DNA of 64,000 nucleotides from an uncultured Spirochaetaceae bacterium (GTDB taxonomy: Bacteria > Spirochaetota > Spirochaetia > Treponematales > Treponemataceae). Location of the stretch: assembly GCA_902778325.1 (NCBI GenBank), contig CACYWZ010000004.1, positions 1 through 64,000 of the forward strand. The letters are read 5' to 3'. A model generated the notes under the pieces. The model was given only the letters and a program-made list of their open reading frames with translations, ran no database searches and was not told the origin of the DNA. A program made the position numbers and the translations under genes. Below, piece by piece: positions 26,492 through 35,619 of the stretch (the stretch's first letter is position 1; every line of letters starts with the position of its first letter).

Positions 26492-27819
26492 GCAAGTCAA
26501 CGCTGATTTATAATGCTCATCTTGTAGACAAAAATATCGATTCAAATGGAGCGGTTCTAATCAATAACGGACTTATCGAAGCCGTGTATCTTGGCGATTT
26601 TTCGACGGAAGACAAATCAAAATCTTTATGCAACGAAGCCGAGCTTTTTAACGCTGACACTCGCATTGTCATGCCGTCGTTTATCGATATGCACGTGCAT
26701 TTCCGCTATCCTGGGCAGACTCAAAAAGAAGACTTGGACACAGGGCTTAGCGCTGCGGTGGCGGGAGGATTTGGCACAGTGGTTTTGATGCCGAACACAA
26801 ACCCCGTCGTTTCAAGCTCGGAGCTGGCGCTGAAGATAAAAGAGGAAGCTGAAAGCAAAAATCTTTGCCAAGTCTTTCAGACGATGAGCTTGACGCGCGA
26901 CTTTGGCGGCAAAGACACCAGTCATCTTGACGAAATCGACAGCGAGAAAATCCCCGTGATTAGCGAAGACGGACACGACGTAGAAAGCTCGGCTGTGATG
27001 GCTGAGGCGATGGCGAAAGCAGCGAAAAACGGCGTTATCGTCAGCTGCCACAGCGAAGATGTAACGCTCGCCCTTGCCGCAAAGCCCTTCCGCGCAAAAG
27101 CAATCGAGTTGATGAAGAGCGGCGAGGCAAGCGATGAAGTCAATAAAGAAATCGACGAGAACTTGAGCGAAGCAAACTCAATTTTAGCCCTTGCCGAAGA
27201 CGTGGCGACCGAGCGCAATATTGCTCTTGCCCGCTTCACAGGCTCTCGTGTGCATATCGCGCATTGCTCCACGGCTCGCTCAATCGACGCGGTTCGCCGT
27301 GCAAAAGAAGAGGGCTTGCTCGTTACTGCCGAGGTTACGCCGCACCATTTCGGCTTGACTGACGCGGATTCTCATCGCTCGCTTGTAAATCCGCCCTTGA
27401 GAAGCGAAAGCGACCGCATTGCGCTCATTGACTCTCTTCGCGACGGCACGGCGGACGTGATTTCGACTGACCACGCTCCTCACACCGCTATCGACAAAGC
27501 GAACGGCGCGCCTGGCTTCGTGGGCTTGGAGACGGCTTTTGCGGTGTCGAATACGGTCTTGGTAAAAGGAGAGCATTTCACGCTATCAAAGCTTTCCGAG
27601 CTGATGAGCGCGAACCCTGCCGAGATTTTGTGCTTGAACAAGGGACTTTTGCGCTCAGGACTTCGAGCAGATTTGGTTTTGATTGACGAAAACGAAGCGT
27701 GGACTGTTTGCGGCGAGAACTTCAAGAGCAAAGGCAAAGCAAGCTGCTTTGAGGGCAAAACGCTTTCGGGCAAAGTCAAAGCCACGTGGTTTGGCGGAAA
27801 TTTGGTGTATCAAGAATAA
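26488..27819 (+). CDS. pyrC: dihydroorotase
   Basis: 443 residues from the ATG at 26488 that overlaps the pyrI stop; an upstream in-frame start would lie deep inside pyrI and is rejected. It is a type I (long) amidohydrolase that cyclises carbamoyl aspartate. Zinc ligands are visible in DMHVHFRYPGQTQKED, SCHSEDV, HIAHCSTARS and ISTDHAPHT. It is the third gene of pyrB-pyrI-pyrC. An intrinsic terminator follows at once (27838-27870). PyrD/K and PyrF activities are encoded at 43-46 kb; PyrE and CarAB are not in the window. Confidence 0.94.
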   Translation: MSKSTLIYNAHLVDKNIDSNGAVLINNGLIEAVYLGDFSTEDKSKSLCNEAELFNADTRIVMPSFIDMHVHFRYPGQTQKEDLDTGLSAAVAGGFGTVVLMPNTNPVVSSSELALKIKEEAESKNLCQVFQTMSLTRDFGGKDTSHLDEIDSEKIPVISEDGHDVESSAVMAEAMAKAAKNGVIVSCHSEDVTLALAAKPFRAKAIELMKSGEASDEVNKEIDENLSEANSILALAEDVATERNIALARFTGSRVHIAHCSTARSIDAVRRAKEEGLLVTAEVTPHHFGLTDADSHRSLVNPPLRSESDRIALIDSLRDGTADVISTDHAPHTAIDKANGAPGFVGLETAFAVSNTVLVKGEHFTLSKLSELMSANPAEILCLNKGLLRSGLRADLVLIDENEAWTVCGENFKSKGKASCFEGKTLSGKVKATWFGGNLVYQE

Positions 27820-27837
27820 AAGTTAATCGTAATAAGA

Positions 27838-27870
27838 AAACAGCCTCATCGCTTCGGGGCTGTTTTTTCA
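27838..27870 (+). terminator. intrinsic terminator after pyrC
   Basis: AACAGCC pairs with GGCTGTT across a short loop and is followed by TTTTTC. Confidence 0.8.
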
Positions 27871-27904
27871 TTGAAATCGAATATATTTCCTTTGCTTTCA
27901 TACA

Positions 27905-28112
27905 GCAAACGAATGTCTTAAATGTACATTGACCGCTGGCGCTCAGCGAAGCGATGTCTTAAATGTACATTGAAGTCTGAGGCTCAGCGGACGAAATTTA
28001 GTTTGTTAAAGCCTTCCCTGAGTCTCAGCAAAGCAAATTTAGTTCAATATCGCCTTTCCTGAGTCTCAGCAAACGAAATTTAGTGCAATATTTGCTTTGG
28101 CTTCGCTCAAGC
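27905..28112. repeat. phased stem-loop array 8, period 41 bp
   Basis: The core stem CTG(AG)-n-CTCAG recurs with its left arm at 27936, 27977, 28018 and 28059, exactly 41 bp apart (loops vary: GCG, G, T, T). A second motif recurs in phase at 27913, 27954, 27995, 28035-28036 and 28076 and changes from ATGTCTTAAATG to AAATTTAG part way along. It lies between convergent genes. Confidence 0.85.
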
Positions 28113-28118
28113 AAGCAA

Positions 28119-28150
28119 AAAAAATCCCGCGATTTTCACGCGGGACTCTT
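28119..28150 (-). terminator. intrinsic terminator of exported-protein gene
   Basis: On the minus strand CCCGCG pairs with CGCGGG around TGAAAAT and is followed by eight T residues. Confidence 0.8.
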
Positions 28151-28155
28151 TGCAT

Positions 28156-28548
28156 TTATTTTACAACTTCACATTCAGGAATGTTTGTGAATGTGAGGCG
28201 CTTCCATACGCCAGTGGCTGTTCCGAAGCGGATATCGGCGAAACTTGCGTTGTATGTCAAAAGCACATCGTAAGAGCGTCCGAACATCGTGTCGTCTGCT
28301 GTGCAACGGAATGTTGTGCTTCCATATTCGACATCTTCATTGTAATCGTAGCTGGAAATAACGAAGTTGTAGTTTTTTGCAGGCGTTAAATACTGCAATG
28401 TGTCTTTCTTGTCGTCATGCGTGATAATTACACGCTCAGTCCGTGTTTCGCCAGTGAAGTAGAATTTTGAAACTTTTTCTGCGCTCACACTTGCTGCCGC
28501 TGACAATGAAATCAAAGCAATCAAGCATTTTGAAAATGGCTTGAACAT
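28156..28548 (-). CDS. exported protein of unknown function
   Basis: 130 residues with a signal peptide (about 1-23, MFKPFSKCLIALISLSAAAS then VSA before EKV). The mature 107 residues read as a small beta-sandwich (STTFRCTADDTMFGRSYDVL, FGTATGVWKRLTFTNIPEC) with two cysteines that could pair. No family recognised. GGAGG lies upstream of the ATG and a perfect terminator follows the stop, so it is a single-gene transcript and probably well expressed. Confidence 0.7.
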   Translation of the reverse strand: MFKPFSKCLIALISLSAAASVSAEKVSKFYFTGETRTERVIITHDDKKDTLQYLTPAKNYNFVISSYDYNEDVEYGSTTFRCTADDTMFGRSYDVLLTYNASFADIRFGTATGVWKRLTFTNIPECEVVK

Positions 28549-28713
28549 TATGTACCTCCAAATAATTCCTCTTCAATATGTATTATTGAGCATTCTTGTT
28601 GCTCGCAAATCACCGATAAACCGCTCGTTACAATAATTATATTATGTTTTTTGCAATAATTCTACATAAAAGTAAAAAAATAGTTGTGCATAGCAAAAAG
28701 CACCTTACTTTTA

Positions 28714-28750
28714 TTGAGTATTGTTCAGATTTACTGTATAAATTAACAAT
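28714..28750 (+). promoter_or_regulatory. leaderless promoter of the small membrane gene and importer operon
   Basis: TTGAGT (28714-28719), 17-bp spacer, TATAAA (28737-28742), 8 nt, ATG at 28751. Confidence 0.6.
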
Positions 28751-28924
28751 ATGTTGTTACTGACTTTATTAGTATTGCTTTTTGTGCTTTGGATTGTTGG
28801 TTTTATCTTGAAAACTGTTTTGGGCTTAAGTTTTGCGATTTTGGGTCTATTGCTTAAAATTATCATTCCAATTGTATTCTTTATTCTCGTTGTTATTGGT
28901 GCTGTTGTTTTGTTAATTCTCTGA
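28751..28924 (+). CDS. 57-residue membrane peptide upstream of peptide importer
   Basis: A very hydrophobic 57-residue protein predicted to span the membrane twice (about 2-20 and 25-57), with only two lysines (21 and 36). It begins MLLLTLLVLLFVLWIVGF. A good promoter ends 8 nt before its ATG and its stop is 3 nt before the start of the first importer permease, so it is very likely the first gene of that operon. No ribosome-binding site is present, as expected for a leaderless start. No family recognised; it could be an accessory subunit of the importer or a translated leader. Confidence 0.6.
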   Translation: MLLLTLLVLLFVLWIVGFILKTVLGLSFAILGLLLKIIIPIVFFILVVIGAVVLLIL

Positions 28925-28927
28925 AAA

Positions 28928-29863
28928 ATGCGCTATTTTCTGAAAAAACTGCTTATTCTTTTTTTGACACTGTTTCTTGTTTCTGCGATAACGTTCTGCG
29001 CTTTTCGCATTATTCCCGGAGACCCTGCTCTTCTTATTCTTGGTACGGAAGCAAGTGACGAGCAATTACAGATTCTCCGCAGTGATTTGGGACTTGATAA
29101 AAGCCTTCGCGAGCAGTATTTTTCTTGGATTTTTGGTATTTTTCAGGGCGATTTTGGCACTTCTATCCGCTATCAAAAAAGTGTCGCGTCCCTCCTTGCG
29201 CCTCGCGCTCTTGTAACGCTTTCACTTGGTTTTTTTTCAATGTTCGTGATTTCTTTGGCAGGAATTGCAATCGGGATTTTCTCGGCAAAAAAAGACGAAA
29301 GACCTGTGATGAACTTTTTGACGACTCTTGCCCTTTCTGTTCCAAACTTTTATCTTAGCGTCATTGTAATCTGGATTTTCGGTTTGACTCTTCATTTATT
29401 TGCGCCAGGAAAATTTGTTCCATTCGGCGAAAATCCTGCTTTGTTTTTCAAAAGCCTGATTTTCCCTGTTTTGACGATTTCATTGCCCGAAACTGCTATC
29501 CTTGCAAAATACGTGCGCTCTGCTGTCATCGCAGAAAAGAAACTTGGATATGTCCGCACAGCAAGAAGCAAAGGAAACACTGAAAACGCTGTTTTTTTGC
29601 GCCACATTTTGAAGAATGCGATTGTGGCAGTGTTTCCGCTTTTGGGAATGATTGCAGGAAGTGTTTTTTCAGGTTCTATCGTTATCGAGCAGATTTTCGG
29701 GATTCCGGGCGTCGGTCGCCTTTTGATTTCGGCAGTGACATCGCGCGATTTTCCTCTGACACAAGCGCTTGTGCTTTATATTGCTGTTGTTGTAGTGACG
29801 ATAAACTTCGCAGTTGATGTTATCGTGCAGTTCATTGACCCTAGAATCAAACTGGAGAAATAA
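28928..29863 (+). CDS. peptide-type ABC transporter permease (DppB/OppB-like)
   Basis: 311 residues with about six membrane segments. The N-terminal motif of the family (FRIIPGDPALLILG, then LRSDLGLDKSLREQYFSWI) and the ATPase-contacting EAA loop (YVRTARSKGNTENAVFLRHI) are present, followed by GSIVIEQIFGIPGVGRLLI. It pairs with the DppC-like permease that begins at the next base. The locus is small membrane peptide, permease, permease, ATPase, ATPase, binding protein. It probably imports oligopeptides or another nutrient such as nickel or sugar-peptides; the substrate is not readable. Confidence 0.93.
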   Translation: MRYFLKKLLILFLTLFLVSAITFCAFRIIPGDPALLILGTEASDEQLQILRSDLGLDKSLREQYFSWIFGIFQGDFGTSIRYQKSVASLLAPRALVTLSLGFFSMFVISLAGIAIGIFSAKKDERPVMNFLTTLALSVPNFYLSVIVIWIFGLTLHLFAPGKFVPFGENPALFFKSLIFPVLTISLPETAILAKYVRSAVIAEKKLGYVRTARSKGNTENAVFLRHILKNAIVAVFPLLGMIAGSVFSGSIVIEQIFGIPGVGRLLISAVTSRDFPLTQALVLYIAVVVVTINFAVDVIVQFIDPRIKLEK

Positions 29864-30670
29864 ATGAAAGCGCGAGGATTAAAAGATTTTGAAATGAAAA
29901 TCGGTATTTTGTTTGTGAGCGTCGTCGTCATCATGGCTTTTGTGAGTGTGTTTTATACGCCTTACGACATTTCAGCGATGGACACTGCTTCAAGAAATCT
30001 TCCACCGTCGCTTTCTCATATTGCGGGAACAGACAGATTTGGACGCGATGTTTTCTCGCGCTTGATGGTCGGCTCTCGCTTCACGCTTTTGACAGCCCTT
30101 GCAACTGTGGCGGGAAGCACTTTTTTGGGAACAGCTCTTGGTCTTTTTTCTGGCTACATCGGAGGCATCGTTGATGAAATCGTAATGAGAATCGTCGATG
30201 CTGTAACATCGTTCCCTGGAATTCTCACAGCTCTCATTGTCGTGACAGTTATGGATTACGGAAAATATACGATAATTCTTGCACTTTGCATAATGTTTGT
30301 GCCGAGTTTCACCCGTGTTGTAAGAATGAGCACGCTGCAATACAAGGACACAGAGTTTGTGCGCTATTACAGGACTTTCGGAGCATCGCATTTCAGAATC
30401 GTATTCGTTCATATTTTGCCGAATGTCGTTCCAATGCTTCTTTCTTCTGTTATCATTGGACTTTCAAACGCAATTTTGGCTGAATCAAGCATGAGCTATC
30501 TTGGACTCGGCATTCAACCTCCTGCACCAAGTTGGGGGTGGATGCTCAACGAAGCGCAGAGTACAGTTTTCCGCTCTCCTTGGTATGCACTTTCCACAGG
30601 ATTGATGATTGTATTCACAATCGCAGGCTTTAATTTCATCGGTGAGGGACTCAGAAAAAATCTGAGGTAG
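29864..30670 (+). CDS. peptide-type ABC transporter permease (DppC/OppC-like)
   Basis: 268 residues. The family start includes HIAGTDRFGRDVFSRLMVGS and the EAA loop reads FVRYYRTFGASHFRIVFVHI, followed by AILAESSMSYLGLGIQPPAP and SWGWMLNEAQ. About six membrane segments. It starts directly at the end of the DppB-like gene with GGAGAAA as ribosome-binding site. It forms the heterodimeric channel with that permease. Confidence 0.94.
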   Translation: MKARGLKDFEMKIGILFVSVVVIMAFVSVFYTPYDISAMDTASRNLPPSLSHIAGTDRFGRDVFSRLMVGSRFTLLTALATVAGSTFLGTALGLFSGYIGGIVDEIVMRIVDAVTSFPGILTALIVVTVMDYGKYTIILALCIMFVPSFTRVVRMSTLQYKDTEFVRYYRTFGASHFRIVFVHILPNVVPMLLSSVIIGLSNAILAESSMSYLGLGIQPPAPSWGWMLNEAQSTVFRSPWYALSTGLMIVFTIAGFNFIGEGLRKNLR

Positions 30671-30676
30671 TTTTTT

Positions 30677-31693
30677 ATGGAAGAAAGTCGCATAAAGGCT
30701 GAAACAGAAAACATATTGAGCGTGAAAAATCTTTCGATAACAGTAACTGAAGGAAAAGATGAGTTCGTGGCTGTTGATGGCGCTTCTTTTTTTGTGCGAA
30801 AAGGTGAAATTGTTGGTATTGTCGGTGAATCTGGCTCTGGAAAAAGTTTGACTGCGCTTTCTTTGATGTCGCTTTTTGCTCCTGGCGTGAAAGTAAAAAG
30901 CGGCGAGGCTGTTTTTTGTGAGCGCAATTTGTTTTCGATGCAAAAAGAAGAGCGTCGCGAAATATACGGAAGCGATATTTCAATGATTTTCCAAGAGCCG
31001 ATGACAAGCTTAAATCCGCTCATGAGAATCGGAAAACAAGTTATCGAGCCGCTGAAAATCCACAAGAAATTCAGTTCAAACAAAAAAGAAAATGATGCAA
31101 AAATATACGAAATCGTCTCTTCTGCGCTTTCTCGCGTTGGTCTTACAGAAACAGAGCGCGTTATGAAAGCGTATCCTTATGAGCTTTCAGGCGGAATGCA
31201 GCAGCGCGTTATGATTGCAATGGCGTGTGTTTGCTCTCCAAAGTTGCTTATTGCAGATGAGCCGACAACTGCTCTTGATGTTACAACGCAATCTCAAGTT
31301 CTTGAGCTTCTTAGAAAAATAAATCGTGAAAATGGCACAGCAATTCTTTTTATTTCGCATGATATTGGAGTAATAAAACAGTTTTGCGACCGTGTAATCG
31401 TTATGTACTCAGGGCAAATCGTTGAAAGCGGCGATGTTTCAGAAGTGCTTTCAAATCCGCTTCACGAATACACAAAAGCCCTTTTATCATCTGTTCCAAT
31501 GAGAAAAAAGAAAGGTTCTCTTCTTGAGTGTATTGGCGGTCGTGTGCCTTCTGTCAGCGAAAAGCGGCTTCCTTGCCAATTTGCTCCCAGATGTGCAAAA
31601 GCAACAGAAAAATGCTTTCGTGAAACAGCGAATGAAATCATTTTGAGCGATAATCATTTTGTGCGCTGTTATGCGGCTGAGGAGAGTTTATGA
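30677..31693 (+). CDS. peptide-type ABC transporter ATPase (DppD/OppD-like)
   Basis: 338 residues. Walker [10 protein letters not shown]-loop [12 protein letters not shown], signature [12 protein letters not shown] and Walker [13 protein letters not shown] are intact. The C-terminal oligopeptide-type extension has cysteines in [17 protein letters not shown], which in this family can hold an iron-sulphur cluster. It overlaps the next ATPase gene by ATGA, indicating coupled translation and a heterodimeric motor. Confidence 0.95.
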   Translation: MEESRIKAETENILSVKNLSITVTEGKDEFVAVDGASFFVRKGEIVGIVGESGSGKSLTALSLMSLFAPGVKVKSGEAVFCERNLFSMQKEERREIYGSDISMIFQEPMTSLNPLMRIGKQVIEPLKIHKKFSSNKKENDAKIYEIVSSALSRVGLTETERVMKAYPYELSGGMQQRVMIAMACVCSPKLLIADEPTTALDVTTQSQVLELLRKINRENGTAILFISHDIGVIKQFCDRVIVMYSGQIVESGDVSEVLSNPLHEYTKALLSSVPMRKKKGSLLECIGGRVPSVSEKRLPCQFAPRCAKATEKCFRETANEIILSDNHFVRCYAAEESL

Positions 31694-32625
31694 GCGGCGA
31701 TATCCTTGAATTGAAGTCAGTCAATGCTGGCTATAGCGACAAGAAAGGCGTTCTGAAAAATGTATCTTTGAGCATAAAGCACAACGAATTTTTTGGGCTT
31801 GTCGGTGAATCTGGTTGCGGAAAATCAACGCTTTCTCGTGCAATTCTTGGGCTTTTGCCGTTTGAAGGCTCAATTCGTGTTAACGGCGTATCCCTTTCGG
31901 CTCACAACCGGCTTTCTCTTTCGCGTGAAGTTCAGGCAGTGTTTCAAGACCCTCTTGCTGCACTAAATCCGCGCCATACAATTGGCTTTTCAATGGAAGA
32001 GCCTTTGAAAATACACAAGATTGGAACAAAAGAAGAACGTCGCATTCTCGTCAATAATATGATTGAAAAAGTTGGGCTTGATAAAAGCCTTCTTTCTCGC
32101 TATCCGTCAGAACTTTCTGGAGGGCAGCGACAAAGAATCTGCATCGGCTCTTCTCTTATGCTTCGCCCGAAACTTGTCGTTGCTGATGAGGCAACAAGCG
32201 CTCTTGATGTTTCTGTCGGCTCTCAAATCCTTAACTTGTTCCAGCAAATCCATTCCGAAATGGAATTTTCTCTGCTTTTTATCTCGCATAATATAAATGT
32301 TGTTTATTACCTTTGCGACAGAATTGCGGTGATGTTCAAAGGAAGAATTGTTGAGCAAGGAACGGCTGATGATATTTGCAATCGTCCTCTTCATCCTTAT
32401 ACGCGACTTTTGATGTCCGCAGTTCCTGATTTGGACGATGTAAAGCCCAAAACTCCGCTCGTGAAGTTCAAGAAAGCCGAAGACGTTCCCGAGGGCGCTT
32501 GCGGTTTTTATCGCCGCTGCCCATATTCAACCGCAGTTTGCGCAAAAGAAAGCGCTCTTGTCAATGCCGCAAAAGAAGGCGATGACGAACATCTTGTAAG
32601 ATGCCATCACATATATCAATTTTAG
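31690..32625 (+). CDS. peptide-type ABC transporter ATPase (DppF/OppF-like)
   Basis: 311 residues. Walker A GESGCGKS, Q-loop AVFQDPLAALNP, signature LSGGQRQRICIG, Walker B LVVADEATSALD. The C-terminal extension has CGFYRRCPYSTAVC, again the Cys-rich tail of the family. The binding-protein gene follows 26 bp later. With the preceding ATPase it powers the importer. Confidence 0.95.
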   Translation: MSGDILELKSVNAGYSDKKGVLKNVSLSIKHNEFFGLVGESGCGKSTLSRAILGLLPFEGSIRVNGVSLSAHNRLSLSREVQAVFQDPLAALNPRHTIGFSMEEPLKIHKIGTKEERRILVNNMIEKVGLDKSLLSRYPSELSGGQRQRICIGSSLMLRPKLVVADEATSALDVSVGSQILNLFQQIHSEMEFSLLFISHNINVVYYLCDRIAVMFKGRIVEQGTADDICNRPLHPYTRLLMSAVPDLDDVKPKTPLVKFKKAEDVPEGACGFYRRCPYSTAVCAKESALVNAAKEGDDEHLVRCHHIYQF

Positions 32626-32651
32626 TTCTTTTAATATTTTGGAGGAATAAA

Positions 32652-34163
32652 ATGAAAAAATTGTCTTTTGCTGCCTTTGCAGTTGCAGCAACTGTTTTCC
32701 TTGCTTCATGTGGCGAAAAGAAAGAAGCGCCTGTAGCACAAGGCAAAGTTGAGCAAATTGTGGACGGTGGCGATTTCGTTTTTGGAATTGCAACCGAACT
32801 CAACAACTTTGACCCTTTTGACAGCGGAACGGCTGAGACTCGTGGCGTGAACTTCAATATCTTTGAAGGCTTGGTAAAAGTCGAGACAGATGGAAGTTTT
32901 GTACCTGCGATTGCAGAAAGCTGGACTGTTTCGGACGATGCAAAAGTTTATACGTTCAAACTCCGCAGCGGCGTGAAGTTCCACAACGGAAAAGATGTTA
33001 GCGCCAATGATATTTCGTTCTCACTTCAAACTGCAATTGACCACGGCATTGCAGGCTATTCTGAAATAGAGAGCTTCAAAATTGAAAACGACAGCCTCAT
33101 AATCAATCTCAAAAGTGCAGACGCAGGTTTTGTTGCGTATCTCACAGCTGCGATTATTCCAGAAGGCTATGAGGAAAATGCTCGAAAGCCAGTTGGAACA
33201 GGACCTTTCAAACTCACAGAGTTCGCAGAGCAAGACCATGTGAAACTTGAAAAGAATACTGATTATTGGGGACAAAAAGCTCATTTGGACAGTGTCACGA
33301 TAAAATTCGTTGCAAGTCAGGCAAATCTCGTTATCAGTTTCCAGTCAGGCTCAATTGACGGCTTTAGCGCTGAGGCTGGAACAATGATGCAACTTGACGA
33401 AAACACAATCACAAAATATCAGTCAAATTCTAACGCTGTTCAGCTCATCGCCCTTAACAACGACTTCGAGCCGTTCAAAGACATTCGCGTGCGACAGGCT
33501 CTCAACTACCTTGTTGACAGAAAAGAAATCATCGACACAGTAAACTATGGCTATGGCGTTATTGTTGGAAGCGGACTTATCCCTGCCCTTTCAAAATACT
33601 ACGATGAAACACTCGCTTCATCATATGCCGTTGATGTTGAAAAAGCAAAAGAACTCTTGAAAGAAGCAGGTTATGAAAACGGCTTCAAGTTCACGATTAC
33701 AGTTCCTTCTGTGTACACAGTTCACGTCGATACAGCCGCTGTTGTTGTGAACCAACTTGCAAAAGCTGGCATTCAGGCAGAAATTAAGCAGGTTGACTGG
33801 GCAACATGGCTTTCAAACGTGTATAAGGGAAGACAGTACGAAGCAACAATAATCTCACTCGACGGCTCTTTGGCATACCCTACAGCATTCCTTTCACGCT
33901 ATGTTTCAACAGCAAAAAACAACTTTGTGAACTTCAAAAGCGAATCTTATGATAAGATTTATAAAGACGCTGTTTCAACAGTGAACGATGAAGAAAAAGT
34001 AGAGTACTTCCGCGCTGCTCAAAAGATTTTGAGCGATGAGGCTGCCTCTGTTTATCTTCAGGACATCAGCGAATTCGCTGTTTACAGCAAGGATTTTGCG
34101 GGATATAGAGGCTATCCGCTTTATGCCCGTGATTTTAGCGCAATCTACAAGATGAGCAAATAG
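32652..34163 (+). CDS. extracellular solute-binding lipoprotein, SBP_bac_5 family
   Basis: 503 residues from the ATG at 32652, which has GGAGG upstream and opens a lipoprotein signal peptide (KKLSFAAFAVAATVFLASC, lipidated Cys at about 20). An upstream in-frame start is rejected. Family motifs: GGDFVFGIATELNNFDPF, VKVETDGSFVPAIAESW, YTFKLRSGVKFHNGKDV, and RVRQALNYLVDRKEII. It delivers substrate to the importer encoded just upstream. The ligand (peptide, opine or similar) cannot be assigned. Confidence 0.94.
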   Translation: MKKLSFAAFAVAATVFLASCGEKKEAPVAQGKVEQIVDGGDFVFGIATELNNFDPFDSGTAETRGVNFNIFEGLVKVETDGSFVPAIAESWTVSDDAKVYTFKLRSGVKFHNGKDVSANDISFSLQTAIDHGIAGYSEIESFKIENDSLIINLKSADAGFVAYLTAAIIPEGYEENARKPVGTGPFKLTEFAEQDHVKLEKNTDYWGQKAHLDSVTIKFVASQANLVISFQSGSIDGFSAEAGTMMQLDENTITKYQSNSNAVQLIALNNDFEPFKDIRVRQALNYLVDRKEIIDTVNYGYGVIVGSGLIPALSKYYDETLASSYAVDVEKAKELLKEAGYENGFKFTITVPSVYTVHVDTAAVVVNQLAKAGIQAEIKQVDWATWLSNVYKGRQYEATIISLDGSLAYPTAFLSRYVSTAKNNFVNFKSESYDKIYKDAVSTVNDEEKVEYFRAAQKILSDEAASVYLQDISEFAVYSKDFAGYRGYPLYARDFSAIYKMSK

Positions 34164-34170
34164 AGCAAGT

Positions 34171-35619
34171 ATGAAGACGGTTATTGTCGGAGGCGGGCTT
34201 ACAGGCGTGCAACTTGCGCGTCGCCTCATAAATGAGAAAAACGATGTTGTCATTATCGAAAACAATGAGGAAACTGCTCGTCATCTGACGAACCGTCTTA
34301 ATTGTGCTGTTTTGAATGCGGACGGAAACAGCCTTGAGACACTTGAAAAAGCAGGAATACAAAAAGCCGACGCGCTTGTTTGTGTTTCTTCAAGCGACGA
34401 AGTGAATATGATTACCTGCTCACTTGCAGACGCTGTTTATCCAAATGTGCTCAAAATTGCGCGCGTGAGAAATTACGCATATTATGTAAACACTGCCGCA
34501 GCTTCTGCCTCTCACGCCTCTCAAATAAGCGCTCACCACCGTCCGCTTTATGGCATCGACTTTATGGTTCACCCCGACGTCGAAGCCGCTTCCTCAATCC
34601 TGAAAGCTATCGAGCATGGCGCATCAACAGAAGTGATTGCCTTTGAAAACACATCGTTTGAACTTTGCAGAATCACCGTTGAAGAAGGAAGCCGCATTGA
34701 AGGAAAACTCGTAAAAGACGTTCGCGCCTTAACAGAAAAGCCGTTTTCCGTCTGCTACGTCGAAAGCACCTCAAGCGCCGTTCTTGCCGATGGTTTCACA
34801 CCAATAAACGCAGGCGACAAAATCGGAATATTGACAGAGCGCGCCAACATCGCCGAAATGCTTGATTTGTGCGGCTCAAAAGCACAGGCGCTGAAAAAAA
34901 TAGCCCTCGTCGGAATTGACCAAATCGGAACAATCGTCGCCGACAGCCTTTTGCAAAAAAACAATACATTGAACAACCGCTTTTCGCATTTCTTCGGCGC
35001 AAAAAATCGAAGAGCAAAAACTTTCGTCATAATCGACAGCAACGAAAAAAAAGCCAAAAACGCAAGCGAACGCTATGACCTTGAGGCTTCCGTTTTCAAT
35101 GCCGACATCACAGACGAATCTTTTATCCAAGAAGAAGGCTTGAACGCCTTTGACCTTGCAATCTGCGCCACAACAAACTACGAATTGAATATCGTTGCGA
35201 GCGCCTACCTAAAATCCCTGGGCGTCGACAGAACAATCGCAGTCGTCGCAGGCTCTGCTTACGAAAACATCGCCAAAAACATCGGCGTCGACGTTCCAGT
35301 CCCAATCCGTGACGCCGTTGCAGACAGCATCATCGGACACCTCAAAGGAGAGAGCGTCACAGGAATACACACCGTTTCAGGCGGCAACTTTGAGACAATT
35401 GAATGCAAAATCGAATCCTCGTCAAAAGTGTGCGGAAAAAATCTTATCCAGATTTCCCGAAAAGGCGAGTTTCTCGTTCTCATCGTGAAAAAAGCCGCAG
35501 AAGAAAACTATAAAATCCCAGTCGGAAAAACAGTCCTCGAAGAAGGCGACCGCGTTCTTTTGATAACGAGCGCAGCCGCAAACCAAAAGACAATCAACTA
35601 TTTTGGAAAAAGGCAATGA
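34171..35619 (+). CDS. trkA: Trk potassium uptake regulatory protein TrkA
   Basis: 482 residues with two RCK units. Each has an NAD(H)-binding Rossmann domain (MKTVIVGGGLTGVQLARRL, and ALVGIDQIGTIVADSLL) followed by an RCK_C domain. It forms the cytoplasmic ring that gates the TrkH channel. An insertion of about 15 residues (NNRFSHFFGAKNRRAKTF) lies in the second Rossmann domain. Its end overlaps trkH by 4 bp, indicating coupling. Confidence 0.93.
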   Translation: MKTVIVGGGLTGVQLARRLINEKNDVVIIENNEETARHLTNRLNCAVLNADGNSLETLEKAGIQKADALVCVSSSDEVNMITCSLADAVYPNVLKIARVRNYAYYVNTAAASASHASQISAHHRPLYGIDFMVHPDVEAASSILKAIEHGASTEVIAFENTSFELCRITVEEGSRIEGKLVKDVRALTEKPFSVCYVESTSSAVLADGFTPINAGDKIGILTERANIAEMLDLCGSKAQALKKIALVGIDQIGTIVADSLLQKNNTLNNRFSHFFGAKNRRAKTFVIIDSNEKKAKNASERYDLEASVFNADITDESFIQEEGLNAFDLAICATTNYELNIVASAYLKSLGVDRTIAVVAGSAYENIAKNIGVDVPVPIRDAVADSIIGHLKGESVTGIHTVSGGNFETIECKIESSSKVCGKNLIQISRKGEFLVLIVKKAAEENYKIPVGKTVLEEGDRVLLITSAAANQKTINYFGKRQ

